Source: Aquincola tertiaricarbonis (GTDB lineage: Bacteria; Pseudomonadota; Gammaproteobacteria; Burkholderiales; Burkholderiaceae_C). From it: a stretch of DNA of 64,000 nucleotides. The position numbers and the translations under genes were made by a program. The DNA is taken from assembly GCF_023573145.1 (NCBI RefSeq), contig NZ_CP097638.1, positions 62,001-126,000 on the forward strand. The letters are read 5' to 3'. The notes beneath the pieces were generated by a model. The model searched no databases, was not told the origin of the DNA, and saw only the letters and a program-made list of their open reading frames with translations. Of this stretch, positions 18,677 through 31,400 are shown in pieces; the stretch's first letter is position 1, and each line of letters starts with the position of its first letter.

Positions 18677-21600
18677 TTGCCAAGCTGATCCGCTGGTCGA
18701 TCGCGAACCGCTTCCTGGTGCTGCTGACCACCGTGATGCTCAGCGCGTGGGGCGTCCATTCGGTGCTGCGCACGCCGCTGGACGCGCTGCCTGACCTGTC
18801 CGACGTGCAGGTGATCATCCGCACGACCTATCCCGGCCAGGCGCCGCGCATCGTCGAGAACCAGATCACCTACCCGCTGACGACAACGATGCTGTCGGTG
18901 CCGGGGGCGAAGACGGTGCGCGGTTACTCGTTCTTTGGCGACAGCTTCGTCTATGTGCTGTTCGAGGACGGCACCGACCTGTACTGGGCTCGCTCGCGGG
19001 TGCTGGAGTACCTGAACCAGGTGCAGGCGAGGCTGCCGCCTGGCGCCACGGCTTCGCTGGGCCCCGACGCCACCGGTGTCGGCTGGATCTACCAATATGC
19101 GCTGATCGACCGCAGCGGCCAGATGGACGCCGGCCAGTTGCGAGCGCTGCAGGACTGGTTCCTCAAGTACGAGCTGAAGACGGTGGCCAATGTCGCCGAA
19201 GTGGCGACCGTGGGTGGCATGGTGCGCCAGTACCAGATCGTGCTCGACCCGAACAAGCTGGCGGCCTACGCCTTGCCGCATACCAAGGTCGTCGAGGCGA
19301 TCCGCAAGTCCAACCAGGAGAGTGGCGGCTCGGTTCTCGAACTTGGCGAGGCCGAGTACATGGTGCGCGCATCGGGCTACCTGCAGTCGCTCGATGACTT
19401 CCGCAAGATCCCGCTGCTGAGCACAGATGCCGGCGTGTCCGTGCGCCTGGGCGATGTGGCGCGCATCCAGGTCGGCCCCGAGATGCGGCGTGGCATCGGT
19501 GAGCTCGACGGCGAGGGCGAGGCCACCGGCGGCGTGATCGTGATGCGCTCGGGCAAGAACGCGCTGGAGACGATTGCCGCCGTGAAGGCCAAGCTGCAGC
19601 AGCTGCAGGGCAGCCTGCCCAAGGGCGTCGAGATCGTCCCAACCTACGACCGTTCCAGCCTGATCGAGCGTGCGGTGCAGAACCTCGGCTTCAAGCTGCT
19701 CGAGGAGTTCATCGTCGTTGCGGTGGTGTGCTTCATCTTCCTGTTCCACCTGCGCTCGGCCTTCGTCGCCATCGTCTCGTTGCCGCTGGGCATCCTCGCC
19801 GCCTTCATCGTGATGCGCTACCAGGGCGTCAACGCCAACATCATGTCGCTCGGTGGCATTGCCATCGCCATCGGCGCGATGGTCGATGCGGCGGTGGTGA
19901 TGATCGAGAACGCGCACAAGCACCTCGAACACTGGAGCCATGCGCATCCGGACCAGAAGCTTGAAGGTGAGGAGCGCTGGCGGGTGATCGGCGACTCGGC
20001 CGCCGAGGTCGGGCCGGCGCTGTTCTTCTCGCTGCTGATCATCACGCTGTCGTTCATCCCGGTGTTCACGCTGGAGGCGCAGGAGGGGCGGCTGTTCTCG
20101 CCGCTGGCCTTCACCAAGACCTACGCCATGGCGGCTGCGGCCGGGCTGTCGGCCACGCTGATCCCCGTGCTGATGGGCTACCTGATCCGTGGACGCATCC
20201 CGGATGAGAAGACCAACCCGCTCAACCGCTTCCTGATCGCGGTCTACCGGCCGCTGTTGAACGCCGTGCTGCGGGCCCCCAAGCTCACGCTGGCCGCGGC
20301 CGCGCTCGTGCTGGTGGCAAGCCTCTGGCCGCTGCAGCACATCGGCGGCGAGTTCATGCCGCGCCTGGACGAGGGCGACCTGCTCTACATGCCGTCGGCG
20401 TTGCCGGGCCTGAGTGCGGGCAAGGCGGCCGAACTGCTGCAGCAGACCGACCGCCTGATCAAGACCGTGCCCGAGGTGGTCAGCGTCTACGGCAAGGCCG
20501 GCCGCGCCGAGACCGCCACCGACCCGGCGCCGCTGGAGATGTTCGAGACCACGATCCAGTTCAAGCCGAAGAGCCAGTGGCGAGCGGGCATGACGCAGGA
20601 CAAGCTGGTTGACGAACTGGATCGCATCGTCAAGGTGCCGGGCCTGGCCAACATTTGGGTGCCGCCGATCCGCAACCGCATCGACATGCTGGCCACCGGC
20701 ATCAAGAGCCCGGTGGGCGTCAAGGTCGCGGGCACCGATCTGGCAACCATCGACCGCGTGGCCGGCGAGATCGAGAAGGCCCTGAAGGACGTACCTGGTG
20801 TCAGCAGCGCGCTGGCCGAACGGCTGACCGGCGGGCGCTACGTGGACGTGACGATCAACCGCGACGCGGCGGCGCGCTTCGGCATGAACATCGCCGACGT
20901 GCAGTCGGTCATCACCTCGGCAGTGGGGGGAGACAACGTTGGCGAGACGGTCGAAGGCTTGCAGCGCTTCCCGATCAACCTGCGCTACCCGCGTGAGACG
21001 CGCGATTCACTGGAGAAGCTGCGCGCGCTGCCGATCGTCAGCGAACGCGGTGCGCGCCTAGTGCTGTCCGACGTGGCCGACGTCCGCATCACCGACGGGC
21101 CGCCGATGCTGCGCAGCGAGAACGCACGCCTGTCGGGCTGGGTGTACGTGGACATCCGAGGCCGTGACCTGAGGTCGGCGGTGCAGGACATGCAGCGTGT
21201 CGTTGGCGAGAAGGTCCAGTTGCCACCAGGCTACTCGGTCTCGTGGTCGGGGCAGTTCGAGTTCCTGGAGCGCGCGACCGCCAAGCTGAAGGTGGTGGTG
21301 CCGTTCACGCTGCTGATCATCTTCGTGCTGCTGTACCTGACCTTCAAGCGCTTCGACGACGCGCTGCTGATCATGGCGACGCTGCCCTTCGCGCTGGTCG
21401 GCGGCATCTGGCTGCTGTACCTGCTGAACTACAACCTCTCGGTGGCGGGGGCCGTCGGCTTCATCGCGCTGGCCGGTGTCTCCGCCGAGTTCGGCGTGAT
21501 CATGCTGCTGTATCTGAAGCAGGCCTGGGATGCCCGCGTTGCCCAGGGCAGGACTGGCACCGACGACCTGCTCGACGCGATCCGCGAAGGCGCGGTGCTG

Positions 21601-21843
21601 CGTGTGCGCCCGAAGGCGATGACGGTGGCGGTGATCCTGGCCGGCCTGTTCCCGATCATGTGGGGCACCGGTACTGGCTCGGAAGTGATGCAGCGCATCG
21701 CCGCGCCGATGGTCGGCGGAATGATCACTGCGCCGCTGCTGTCGATGTTCGTGATCCCGGCGGCCTACCTGCTGATGCGGCGCAAGCCTGAGCCTTCGGC
21801 TTGGCGTCTGGCGTTCTGGCGGAGGCAGCGTGCTGCTGCCTGA
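18673..21843 (+). CDS. cusA: CusA-type heavy-metal RND efflux pump (Cu+/Ag+ signature)
   Basis: A 1056-residue inner-membrane proton antiporter with 12 membrane segments and two large periplasmic loops. The segment-4 signature is [16 protein letters not shown] (about residues 401-416), the form associated with monovalent Cu/Ag pumps (HME4 class). The loop sequence [22 protein letters not shown], with its methionines, fits CusA. With cusC and cusB it exports periplasmic Cu(I)/Ag(I) across the outer membrane. The operon order CBA with 4-bp overlaps implies coupled translation. Confidence 0.92.
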   Translation: MIAKLIRWSIANRFLVLLTTVMLSAWGVHSVLRTPLDALPDLSDVQVIIRTTYPGQAPRIVENQITYPLTTTMLSVPGAKTVRGYSFFGDSFVYVLFEDGTDLYWARSRVLEYLNQVQARLPPGATASLGPDATGVGWIYQYALIDRSGQMDAGQLRALQDWFLKYELKTVANVAEVATVGGMVRQYQIVLDPNKLAAYALPHTKVVEAIRKSNQESGGSVLELGEAEYMVRASGYLQSLDDFRKIPLLSTDAGVSVRLGDVARIQVGPEMRRGIGELDGEGEATGGVIVMRSGKNALETIAAVKAKLQQLQGSLPKGVEIVPTYDRSSLIERAVQNLGFKLLEEFIVVAVVCFIFLFHLRSAFVAIVSLPLGILAAFIVMRYQGVNANIMSLGGIAIAIGAMVDAAVVMIENAHKHLEHWSHAHPDQKLEGEERWRVIGDSAAEVGPALFFSLLIITLSFIPVFTLEAQEGRLFSPLAFTKTYAMAAAAGLSATLIPVLMGYLIRGRIPDEKTNPLNRFLIAVYRPLLNAVLRAPKLTLAAAALVLVASLWPLQHIGGEFMPRLDEGDLLYMPSALPGLSAGKAAELLQQTDRLIKTVPEVVSVYGKAGRAETATDPAPLEMFETTIQFKPKSQWRAGMTQDKLVDELDRIVKVPGLANIWVPPIRNRIDMLATGIKSPVGVKVAGTDLATIDRVAGEIEKALKDVPGVSSALAERLTGGRYVDVTINRDAAARFGMNIADVQSVITSAVGGDNVGETVEGLQRFPINLRYPRETRDSLEKLRALPIVSERGARLVLSDVADVRITDGPPMLRSENARLSGWVYVDIRGRDLRSAVQDMQRVVGEKVQLPPGYSVSWSGQFEFLERATAKLKVVVPFTLLIIFVLLYLTFKRFDDALLIMATLPFALVGGIWLLYLLNYNLSVAGAVGFIALAGVSAEFGVIMLLYLKQAWDARVAQGRTGTDDLLDAIREGAVLRVRPKAMTVAVILAGLFPIMWGTGTGSEVMQRIAAPMVGGMITAPLLSMFVIPAAYLLMRRKPEPSAWRLAFWRRQRAAA

Positions 21844-21975
21844 TCGCCTTCCTGCACTGGCGCCTCAACCCGGTGCCGCGCAACTCGCGTTGCGCGACAG
21901 CAGCGCCAGTGCTTATCCGTCCTACCGCCAGAGCTCCGTTTGCGCTCATCTCAACCCTCCTCAAAGGAAATCGAC

Positions 21976-22323
21976 ATGAAGAAAGCTGCACTCCCTTCGC
22001 TGGTCCTCGCCCTGCTCGCGCCCGCCATGGCGGCCATGGCCCAGCCGAAGATGGACGACATGAAAAGCATGGACATGACCAAGAAGCCGGCCGCGACGGC
22101 GTCGGTGGTCCACAAGGCCATGGGGACCGTCAAGAAGGTGGATGCCAAGGGCGGCGTCGTGACGCTGGCGCACGAGCCGATCAAGTCGCTCAACTGGCCG
22201 GCCATGACGATGGGCTTCAAGGTCAAGGACAAGATGCTGATGGACAAGCTCACCGATGGCAAGAAGGTGGAGTTCGAGTTCACGCAGGACGACAAGGACT
22301 ACGTTGTCACCGGCGTGAAGTGA
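21976..22323 (+). CDS. cusF: CusF periplasmic Cu(I)/Ag(I) chaperone
   Basis: A 115-residue exported protein. The signal peptide is MKKAALPSLVLALLAPAMAAMA, followed by a Met-rich linker (PKMDDMKSMDM) and a small OB-fold. The Cu(I) site residues of E. coli CusF are visible in HEPIKSLNWPAMTMGF (His, Trp, Met, Met). It shuttles Cu(I) or Ag(I) to CusB/CusA. AAAGGAA lies just upstream of the ATG. This is the second CusF domain in the operon, because one is fused to CusB. A hairpin follows the stop. Confidence 0.93.
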   Translation: MKKAALPSLVLALLAPAMAAMAQPKMDDMKSMDMTKKPAATASVVHKAMGTVKKVDAKGGVVTLAHEPIKSLNWPAMTMGFKVKDKMLMDKLTDGKKVEFEFTQDDKDYVVTGVK

Positions 22324-22325
22324 CC

Positions 22326-22350
22326 CGGTTGCGCCAGACGGGCGCAACCG
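22326..22350 (+). terminator. Hairpin after cusF
   Basis: CGGTTGCGCC (22326-22335), loop AGACG, GGCGCAACCG (22341-22350) form a perfect 10-bp stem 2 bp after the cusF stop. There is no clear T-run, so it may stabilise the message or act as a weak terminator of the cus operon. Confidence 0.55.
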
Positions 22351-22449
22351 TCCGTCAGGCGCACCGACCTGCTGACCGTCGCAGGCGCGAGTTGCTGCGG
22401 TCGATCTGCGGTTCCGGGTGTTCGGGCCCGGCCGTGAAGGGGAGCCAAG

Positions 22450-23463
22450 ATGCGATCGAATCGGATTACGTGTACGTCCGCTGCATCGGCCGAGCCTGAG
22501 TTGGCGTTGGCTGATCGACTGGGCTGGCGTCGCCGGTCGCTGCTGCTGGCGGGCGTGCGTGCTGCGACTGCGGCACCGCTGCTCGGCGGCTGTGCCGCGT
22601 GGCAGCCTGGTCAGTCGGCCGAGCCCGTGGATGCGACCGAGGCTCCTGGATTTCTCCCGCCGCCCGACGGCGTGCGGCGGCCTGTCGCGCTGGTGTTGTC
22701 GGGGGGCGCCGCCCGCGGGTTTGCGCACTTGGGTGCTTTGCGGGTGCTCGAGCGCGAGGGCCTGCGGCCCGACCTGGTGGTGGGCACCAGCGCCGGCGCG
22801 ATGGTCGGCGCGATGTGGGCGTCGGGCATGCCCGTCAGCGAGATCGAGCGCGCCGCGGAGCAACTCGACTGGACCGTGTTCTTCGACTTCGACCCCGTGC
22901 GCACCGTGTTGGGCGGCCTGGGGCTCGGCCTGGTGCCCGGGGCTCGGCTGGAGCAATTCCTGCGGCAGCACCTGCGTGGGCCGATCGAGCGCTTTCCTTT
23001 GCCGTTTGCTGCGGTCGCCGCCGACATGGAAAGCGGCGAGGTCGTGCCGCTGAACCACGGCGACGCAGCGAAAGCGGTGCGCGCGTCCTGTGCCGTTCCC
23101 GGCGTCTATGCGCCTGTGCGTGCCCGCGGCCGATTGTTGGCCGACGGGCAGATTGTCAGCCCGCTGCCGGTGATGACAGCTCGGCGGTTGGGTGCCATGC
23201 GGGTGCTGGCCCTCGATGTCGTGTACCCGCCGAACCACTCGGAGATGTCGAGCCCGGTGTCGATGCTGTTCCAGTCGCTGATCGTCTCGGGCTGGCGTCA
23301 GGTGCTGGCTGAGCGTGCGCTGGCCGATCTGGTGATCACGCCGGAGATTCGAACTTCGTCGCAGCTGGGCCTGGGGAGTCGGGGCTGGGTGACCGCTGCC
23401 GGGGAGACAACGGCCTTGTCTCGCATCGGGGAGATTCGCCGGCTCTTTGCTCCCTCACCTTGA
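22450..23463 (+). CDS. Patatin-like phospholipase, probable lipoprotein
   Basis: A 337-residue patatin-domain protein. A twin-arginine-like N terminus (GWRRRSLLLAG) leads to a lipobox-like PLLGGC, so membrane anchoring is likely. The hydrolase parts are the oxyanion loop LSGGAARGFAHLG, nucleophile GTSAGAM and the catalytic aspartate in LADGQIVS, forming a Ser-Asp dyad. The family hydrolyses acyl lipids. The link to metal resistance is not evident: it sits between the cus and czc-like clusters and may be an unrelated passenger or act on metal-damaged membrane lipid. Confidence 0.85.
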   Translation: MRSNRITCTSAASAEPELALADRLGWRRRSLLLAGVRAATAAPLLGGCAAWQPGQSAEPVDATEAPGFLPPPDGVRRPVALVLSGGAARGFAHLGALRVLEREGLRPDLVVGTSAGAMVGAMWASGMPVSEIERAAEQLDWTVFFDFDPVRTVLGGLGLGLVPGARLEQFLRQHLRGPIERFPLPFAAVAADMESGEVVPLNHGDAAKAVRASCAVPGVYAPVRARGRLLADGQIVSPLPVMTARRLGAMRVLALDVVYPPNHSEMSSPVSMLFQSLIVSGWRQVLAERALADLVITPEIRTSSQLGLGSRGWVTAAGETTALSRIGEIRRLFAPSP

Positions 23464-23685
23464 GCAGCCTCCGAAGAATGGTAGGCGCACAACCGGCGCA
23501 TTGACTCTGTGCACGCCGTGAGCCCGCAATGTCAGCGGCTGCGGGTGAGTACGTTGTGGTTGTCCCGGGTAGCGGTGTGACACAGTGGCTTTGCGGCAAC
23601 CTCAAGTTCTTCCCACACCAGCCGAAAAGCCTCAAAGCGCTGCGCATAGTTGGGCCGTTGACCCTACCCAGCCAGCGCCAAGCCC

Positions 23686-23698
23686 TGTAGCTGCTACA
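23686..23698. promoter_or_regulatory. 13-bp palindrome just before czcI
   Basis: TGTAGC-T-GCTACA is a perfect dyad ending 8 bp before the czcI ATG, at the end of a 243-bp non-coding stretch. TTGACC lies at 23659-23664. It could be a regulator binding site or form the 5' leader of czcI. Confidence 0.35.
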
Positions 23699-23706
23699 CT
23701 TTTGCC

Positions 23707-24069
23707 ATGCGTCGCTGGTTCGCCATGCTCATGTTGGTCTTGCTGCCGTTCCAGTTCACCTGGGCGGCGGTGGCCAGCTATTGCGGACACGAACGTGGCG
23801 CGGCTGCCCAACACTTTGGCCACCACGAACACCAGCACCATGCCGACTCGGGTGCCGCGCAGGCCGATGGTGATGGTTCTGGCAAGACGCTGGGCGGCAA
23901 CGATTTCGACTGTGCCAACTGCCATGGCAGTTGTTCCGGGATCGTGTCGCCATTGACGGGTTTGATGTCGCTTGACATCGCGACGCAGCCGGCCATGTTG
24001 GCTGCAGGGCTTGTACGCACCCTGGTGCACAGTCCGCCCGAACGCCCTCAGTGGGCACCCCTCGCCTGA
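23707..24069 (+). CDS. czcI: CzcI-like metal-resistance accessory protein
   Basis: A 120-residue small exported protein starting MRRWFAMLMLVLLPFQFTWAA, followed by YCGHERG, a His-rich FGHHEHQHH block and DCANCHGSC. The signal sequence and cysteine/histidine pattern match CzcI, encoded at the start of czc operons in Cupriavidus and relatives and thought to affect their regulation. It heads the second RND cluster, 145 bp before the outer-membrane factor gene. Confidence 0.8.
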   Translation: MRRWFAMLMLVLLPFQFTWAAVASYCGHERGAAAQHFGHHEHQHHADSGAAQADGDGSGKTLGGNDFDCANCHGSCSGIVSPLTGLMSLDIATQPAMLAAGLVRTLVHSPPERPQWAPLA

Positions 24070-24214
24070 TCGGCGAGGCGGCTACTTCTCCCTCCTGAAG
24101 CCCGTCCGCGCCTGAGCGCGGGCCGTCATCGACGGCCGCTCAGCTGCGACGCGACCCGTCTGGGTTGCTCCCTCGTCGATCTCCCGTGAGTTGTTTTCAA
24201 CACTGGAGCATCGG

Positions 24215-25498
24215 ATGCACCGAGGAAATTTCATTGCGAACGCACGCTGGCGAAACACGGCCGGCGCGATCTTGACGTTGGCGCTCAGCGCCGTCTCCGC
24301 AGGGGCATTGGCGCAGACCCCTGCGAAGCCTGAACGCCTGACCTTGAGCCAGGCCTTTGAGGCCGCCTGGGCCAGGCAACCTGAAGTGGCTGCGCTGACG
24401 GCACGCCGCGAAGCGACCCGCGCGCAGCAGCAGGCTGCAGCGTCCTGGACCCCAGAACCTGTGGCAGTGGAACTGACCGGCAAGACCGACCGCCTGAACC
24501 GCAATCTGGGCACCCGCGAGTACGAGGCAGCCCTGGCCATTCCGCTGTGGTTGCCGGGTGAGCGGGGGCGCAGCCAGGCCCTGGCCCAGGCCGAAGGCCG
24601 TGCCGTCGAAAGCCGGTCCTTGGCAGCCCAATTGCGCGTGGCCGCCAGCGTGCGGGATGCCTGGTGGAACTGGCAACGCGCTCGCGCCGAGGCTGCCACT
24701 GCGCAAGGCCAGCTCGACAGCGCGCAGCGGATTGCGGCCGATGTGGGCAAGCGCCTCAAGGCCGGCGATCTGGCCCAGGCCGACCAGCACCAGGCTGACG
24801 GCGCGGTTGCCGCCGCACAGGCGGCGGTGGCGCAAGCGGACGCTGCCGTGATCGTGGCCGAGCAGTCGCTGCGCACCTTGGTGGCGTCGCCCGCCGTGGA
24901 CTTCAAGGCCAGCCCGGCCGATCCGGGTGCCGAGCCAGTGCCCGATGCGGCAGTGAATGATCTGGACGCACACGGTGAACTCTTGGCATTGAAGGACCGC
25001 GCTGCCGTGGCCGAAGGCACTGCCGCCTTGGCTGCCACGCAGTCACGCGCCAACCCCGAGCTGACGGTCGCTACCACGCGCGACCGTGGCGCCTCAGGCG
25101 AGGCTTGGCAACAGACCTTCACCGTGGGTGTGCGCATCCCCTTCGGGGCGGGCCCGCGCCACGACGCTCGCACCGCCGCGGCCAGGGCCGAGACGCTGGA
25201 ACTGCAGGCGCAGCTGAACCTGGAACGGGCCCGCCTGGCCGGCGAGCGTGACGCGGCCAAGGCCCGCGCCGACGGGGCGAGGCTGCAATTGGCCGCTGCC
25301 GACCGCCGGGCGCAACTGGCTCGTGAGTCCCGCGGCTTCTTCGACAAGTCCTTCCGCATGGGCGAGACCGACTTACCCACGCGGCTGCGCATCGAGGCTG
25401 AGGCCGCCGAGGCCGACCGCCAAGCCGCACGCGCACGGATCGAATTGGCCGCCTCCATCTCCGCCTGGCGCCAGGCGCTCGGGCTGCTGCCGCAATGA
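24215..25498 (+). CDS. czcC: Outer-membrane factor of the second (Czc-like) RND system
   Basis: A 427-residue TolC-superfamily protein with signal sequence (GAILTLALSAVSAGALAQ). The mature start is LTLSQAFEAAWARQPEV, and repeated long Ala/Glu/Arg-rich helices follow. It provides the outer-membrane duct. An upstream TTG (24191) is in frame but ATG 24215 has GGAG at good spacing (24204-24207) and is used. It is followed by a small exported protein and czcB in one transcription unit. Confidence 0.85.
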   Translation: MHRGNFIANARWRNTAGAILTLALSAVSAGALAQTPAKPERLTLSQAFEAAWARQPEVAALTARREATRAQQQAAASWTPEPVAVELTGKTDRLNRNLGTREYEAALAIPLWLPGERGRSQALAQAEGRAVESRSLAAQLRVAASVRDAWWNWQRARAEAATAQGQLDSAQRIAADVGKRLKAGDLAQADQHQADGAVAAAQAAVAQADAAVIVAEQSLRTLVASPAVDFKASPADPGAEPVPDAAVNDLDAHGELLALKDRAAVAEGTAALAATQSRANPELTVATTRDRGASGEAWQQTFTVGVRIPFGAGPRHDARTAAARAETLELQAQLNLERARLAGERDAAKARADGARLQLAAADRRAQLARESRGFFDKSFRMGETDLPTRLRIEAEAAEADRQAARARIELAASISAWRQALGLLPQ

Positions 25499-25560
25499 GG
25501 GCCGTCGCGGCACCGGTACTGCCGAGCGAGCCATCGAACAACGACTTTGGAAATTCCGCC

Positions 25561-26121
25561 ATGAAACACTCCTCCACATTGGCTGCGATCCCGCTCGCAG
25601 CCCTTCTCTTCTTGACGACGCCAGGGGCCATGGCCGGTGACGGCCACGACCATGGTGCCGCTGCACCTGCGGCCACTGGGCCAGCCTTGCCCAGGTTCGC
25701 CGCGGTCTCGGACGTGTTCGAGCTGGTGGGCGTGCTCAACGGCAAGCAAATCACGCTTTACCTCGACCGCACCGCCGACAACAGCCCGGTCACCGAAGCC
25801 CAGATCGAACTCGAGGTCGCTGGCAAGAAGTTCAAGGCCGCCAAGCAAGGCAGCGACGAGTTCGAAGTCGTGTTGCCTGAAGCCCCTAAGCCCGGTGCGC
25901 TGCCGATCACGGCCACGGTGACGGCCGGGGCCGACAGCGACCTGCTGGCCGGCGAGCTCGACATCCATGAAGCGGCGCATGCCGACGAGGCTGAGCACAG
26001 CCATTCGTGGAAGGAGTACGCCGGTTGGGCGTTGGGGGGCATTGCCGCGCTGGCGGTGTTGTTGACGGTGGGCCGGCGCGTGATGCGCTCGCGCCAAGTT
26101 CGCATGGGGGGTGCAGCATGA
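25561..26121 (+). CDS. Exported, C-terminally anchored protein of the Czc-like operon
   Basis: A 186-residue protein with signal peptide (IPLAALLFLTTPGAMA), a short His motif directly after it (GDGHDHG), a beta-rich periplasmic body (FELVGVLNGKQITLYLDRTADN, VEAGK-like stretches) and a C-terminal membrane segment (WALGGIAALAVLLTVGRRV). It overlaps czcB by 4 bp (ATGA). The body resembles the N-terminal extension seen on some divalent-metal adaptor proteins, so it may act as a detached partner domain of CzcB. Not assigned to a named family. Confidence 0.7.
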   Translation: MKHSSTLAAIPLAALLFLTTPGAMAGDGHDHGAAAPAATGPALPRFAAVSDVFELVGVLNGKQITLYLDRTADNSPVTEAQIELEVAGKKFKAAKQGSDEFEVVLPEAPKPGALPITATVTAGADSDLLAGELDIHEAAHADEAEHSHSWKEYAGWALGGIAALAVLLTVGRRVMRSRQVRMGGAA

Positions 26122-27248
26122 AGCGCGCTTTGAATCTGAAGCAGCTGCGGCTGGGCGTCCTGGCCAGCGTTGTGATGGTGCTGTGCGCCACGCCGTTGGC
26201 CCAGGCTGGCGAAGGCCATGACCATGGTGGCGGTGGCGCCGCGCCCAGTGCCAACGGGCCGCAACGCCTGCCTGACGGCAGTGTGTTCCTGCCCAAGCCC
26301 GCGCAGCGCCAGCTGGGCGTGCGCACGCTGACCACGGCCGAAGCTGAGTTGCCACGCTCGGTGGAACTCGCCGGCAAGGTGCTGATGGACCCGAACGCCG
26401 GTGGCAAGGTGCAGCCGTTGAACGCAGGCCGCATCGAGCCCGGCCCGCGCGGCCTGCCCAATCCGGGCCAGGCGGTGCGCAAGGGCGAGGTGCTCGCGTA
26501 CGTCGTGCCTTCGACGGCACCCATCGAGCGCTCCAACCAGTCGTCGCAATTGGCCGAACTGCGGGCCGCCAAGTCGCTGGCCGACAAGCGCGTGGCGCGC
26601 CTGAAGGAACTGGCGGACACGGTGCCGCGCAAGGACATCGAGGCCGCCGAGAGTGAATCCGCCAGCCTGACCGAGCGCATCGCCGCCATCGGTGGCGGCC
26701 TGGCCACCCGTGAAGCCCTGGTGGCGCCTGTGTCGGGCGTCATCGCCTCTGCGCATGCGGTGGCGGGCCAGGTGGTCGATGCGCGAGAGCTGGTCTTCGA
26801 GATCGTCGACCCGAGTCGCTTGCGCATCGAGGCCCTGGCCTTTGATCCGGCGCTGGCGGCCAACGTCGGCAGCGCCACATTGGCCATTGGCGACAAGCGC
26901 GTGCCGCTGGACTTCACGGGCGCAGCGCGCAGCCTTCGCGAGCAAGCACTTCCGTTGGGTTTCCGCGCCCAAGGTGCAGCCCTCGACAGCCTGGCCGTGG
27001 GCCAGCCGGTGCGCGTGTTCGTGCAGACCAAGGACAAGGTCAAGGGCCTGGCCGTCCCGGTTGCCTCGTTGATGAAGAACCCGGCGAACCAGACCATCGT
27101 CTGGGTCAAGTCAGGGCCTGAACGCTTCGAGCCCCGCACCGTGACGACGGAGTCTTTGGACGGCGTCAGCGTGTCAGTGACCGCCGGCCTGAAGGCCGGT
27201 GACCGCGTGGCCACGCAAGGCGCCACCTTGATCAACCAGGTGCGCTGA
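26118..27248 (+). CDS. czcB: Periplasmic adaptor of the Czc-like RND system
   Basis: A 376-residue membrane-fusion protein. After a signal (LGVLASVVMVLCATPLAQA) comes a His motif (GEGHDHGGGG). The adaptor body has the lipoyl/barrel-sandwich part (GKVQPLNAGRIEPGPRGLPNPGQAV and VAPVSGVIASAHAVAGQVV) and the beta-barrel and membrane-proximal domains. It joins CzcC to CzcA. The gene starts in a 4-bp overlap with the upstream gene and ends 1 bp before czcA. The metal cannot be read from this sequence; the His motif suits divalent cations. Confidence 0.85.
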   Translation: MKRALNLKQLRLGVLASVVMVLCATPLAQAGEGHDHGGGGAAPSANGPQRLPDGSVFLPKPAQRQLGVRTLTTAEAELPRSVELAGKVLMDPNAGGKVQPLNAGRIEPGPRGLPNPGQAVRKGEVLAYVVPSTAPIERSNQSSQLAELRAAKSLADKRVARLKELADTVPRKDIEAAESESASLTERIAAIGGGLATREALVAPVSGVIASAHAVAGQVVDARELVFEIVDPSRLRIEALAFDPALAANVGSATLAIGDKRVPLDFTGAARSLREQALPLGFRAQGAALDSLAVGQPVRVFVQTKDKVKGLAVPVASLMKNPANQTIVWVKSGPERFEPRTVTTESLDGVSVSVTAGLKAGDRVATQGATLINQVR

Positions 27249-27249
27249 C

Positions 27250-30369
<3,120 letters not shown>

Positions 30370-30435
30370 TCCCTCTGGTGGCGAGTTCGCCCGCCACCCC
30401 GTTTCTCCCCAACGTACTCTCTCGAAAGGACTCCC

Positions 30436-30816
30436 ATGAACAAGCAAGCCCTCCTCGCCGCCCTGGCACTGAGCCTGGCCGGCTCAGCATTTGCCGCTGG
30501 TGACCACAGCCACGAACACAAGCCCATGCACGGCGGCGTGGTCGTCGAGGTCAAGGACATGGACTATGAGCTGGTGGCCAAGCCCGCCGCCATCCAGCTG
30601 CACCTGCGCGACCACGGCAAGCCTGCCGATGTGGCCAAGGCCAGCGCCAAGCTGACCTTGCTGAACGGCACCGAGAAGCAAGAGGTCGAGCTGAAGCCGG
30701 CGGGTGACAAGCTGGAAGCCACCGGCAGCTTCAAGGTCGGGCCCGGAACCAAGGCCGTCGCCGTCGTCACCATCGGCGGCAAGCCCGCCGGCACGGTGCG
30801 CTTCGCGCTGAAGTAA
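30436..30816 (+). CDS. His-rich periplasmic protein of the Czc-like operon
   Basis: A 126-residue exported protein with signal peptide (QALLAALALSLAGSAFA) followed by metal-ligand-rich GDHSHEHKPMHGGVV. A compact beta-rich domain (LVAKPAAIQLHLRDHGKP, KLTLLNGTEKQEVELKPAGDKL) ends the chain. AAAGGA precedes the ATG. The N-terminal His cluster resembles those of the exported proteins encoded upstream in this operon, suggesting a shared periplasmic metal-binding task. No named family recognised. Confidence 0.7.
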   Translation: MNKQALLAALALSLAGSAFAAGDHSHEHKPMHGGVVVEVKDMDYELVAKPAAIQLHLRDHGKPADVAKASAKLTLLNGTEKQEVELKPAGDKLEATGSFKVGPGTKAVAVVTIGGKPAGTVRFALK

Positions 30817-30827
30817 CGGGAGATGCC

Positions 30828-31382
30828 ATGAACCAACCCCGTCTTGTCCATCGCAGAAGCTTGCTCACCGGCCTGTTGGCAGTCGGGTTGGTTCCTTTGG
30901 CAGGCTGCATGAGCAAGCCCGTGCGCCCCGCAAACGCAGATGGCACCTACTGCTATGCCGTCGGCAGGTCGCTCAGCCGCAAGCTCACCTGCACGACCGC
31001 GCCGATCCCGTCGCAGCAGGTCGAGGCAGAGGCCAAGCGGTTTGAAGCCACACCGGGCTTGCTCACCGTCTACGTCGTGCGCAAGCGCTGGGGGGATGCC
31101 AGGAATGTGGTGCGGCTGACAGTGGACCGTGACCCGGCCGTCGCCACGGTGCCCGAGTCGTTCGCGCGGCTGCGCCTCAAGCCCGGCGCACACCAGATGG
31201 TGGCGGAGTGGGACGAAGGTCGCGCGGCCCTGGACATCACCGGCAAGGCAGGCGAGGTGGTGTTCGTTGAACTGATCGGCTCGGTCTGGTCGTGGGGTAG
31301 CAGCTACCGGCTGGAGAGCGGCAACCCCGCGGAATCGCGTGCGCGCGCTTTGGGGTTGCGGCTGGTGGCCGATATCGGCTGA
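30828..31382 (+). CDS. DUF2846-like lipoprotein
   Basis: A 184-residue protein with a lipoprotein signal (LLTGLLAVGLVPLAGC, lipobox LAGC). The body has the DUF2846 layout: GLLTVYVVRKRWGDAR, RLKPGAHQMVAEWDEG and GEVVFVELIG. These domains are of unknown function, found in outer-membrane-associated lipoproteins. It starts 11 bp after the preceding gene, so it is likely the last gene of the czc-like unit. Confidence 0.7.
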   Translation: MNQPRLVHRRSLLTGLLAVGLVPLAGCMSKPVRPANADGTYCYAVGRSLSRKLTCTTAPIPSQQVEAEAKRFEATPGLLTVYVVRKRWGDARNVVRLTVDRDPAVATVPESFARLRLKPGAHQMVAEWDEGRAALDITGKAGEVVFVELIGSVWSWGSSYRLESGNPAESRARALGLRLVADIG

Positions 31383-31400
31383 TTTGACAATCTGCCTGCG

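Noticed and set aside
18583..20340. 585-codon open frame on the minus strand
   Set aside because: Antisense to cusA, which has complete RND signatures.
24082..26520. 812-codon open frame on the minus strand
   Set aside because: It is antisense to czcC, the exported protein gene and czcB, which show clear signal peptides and family motifs. High GC keeps the opposite frame open.
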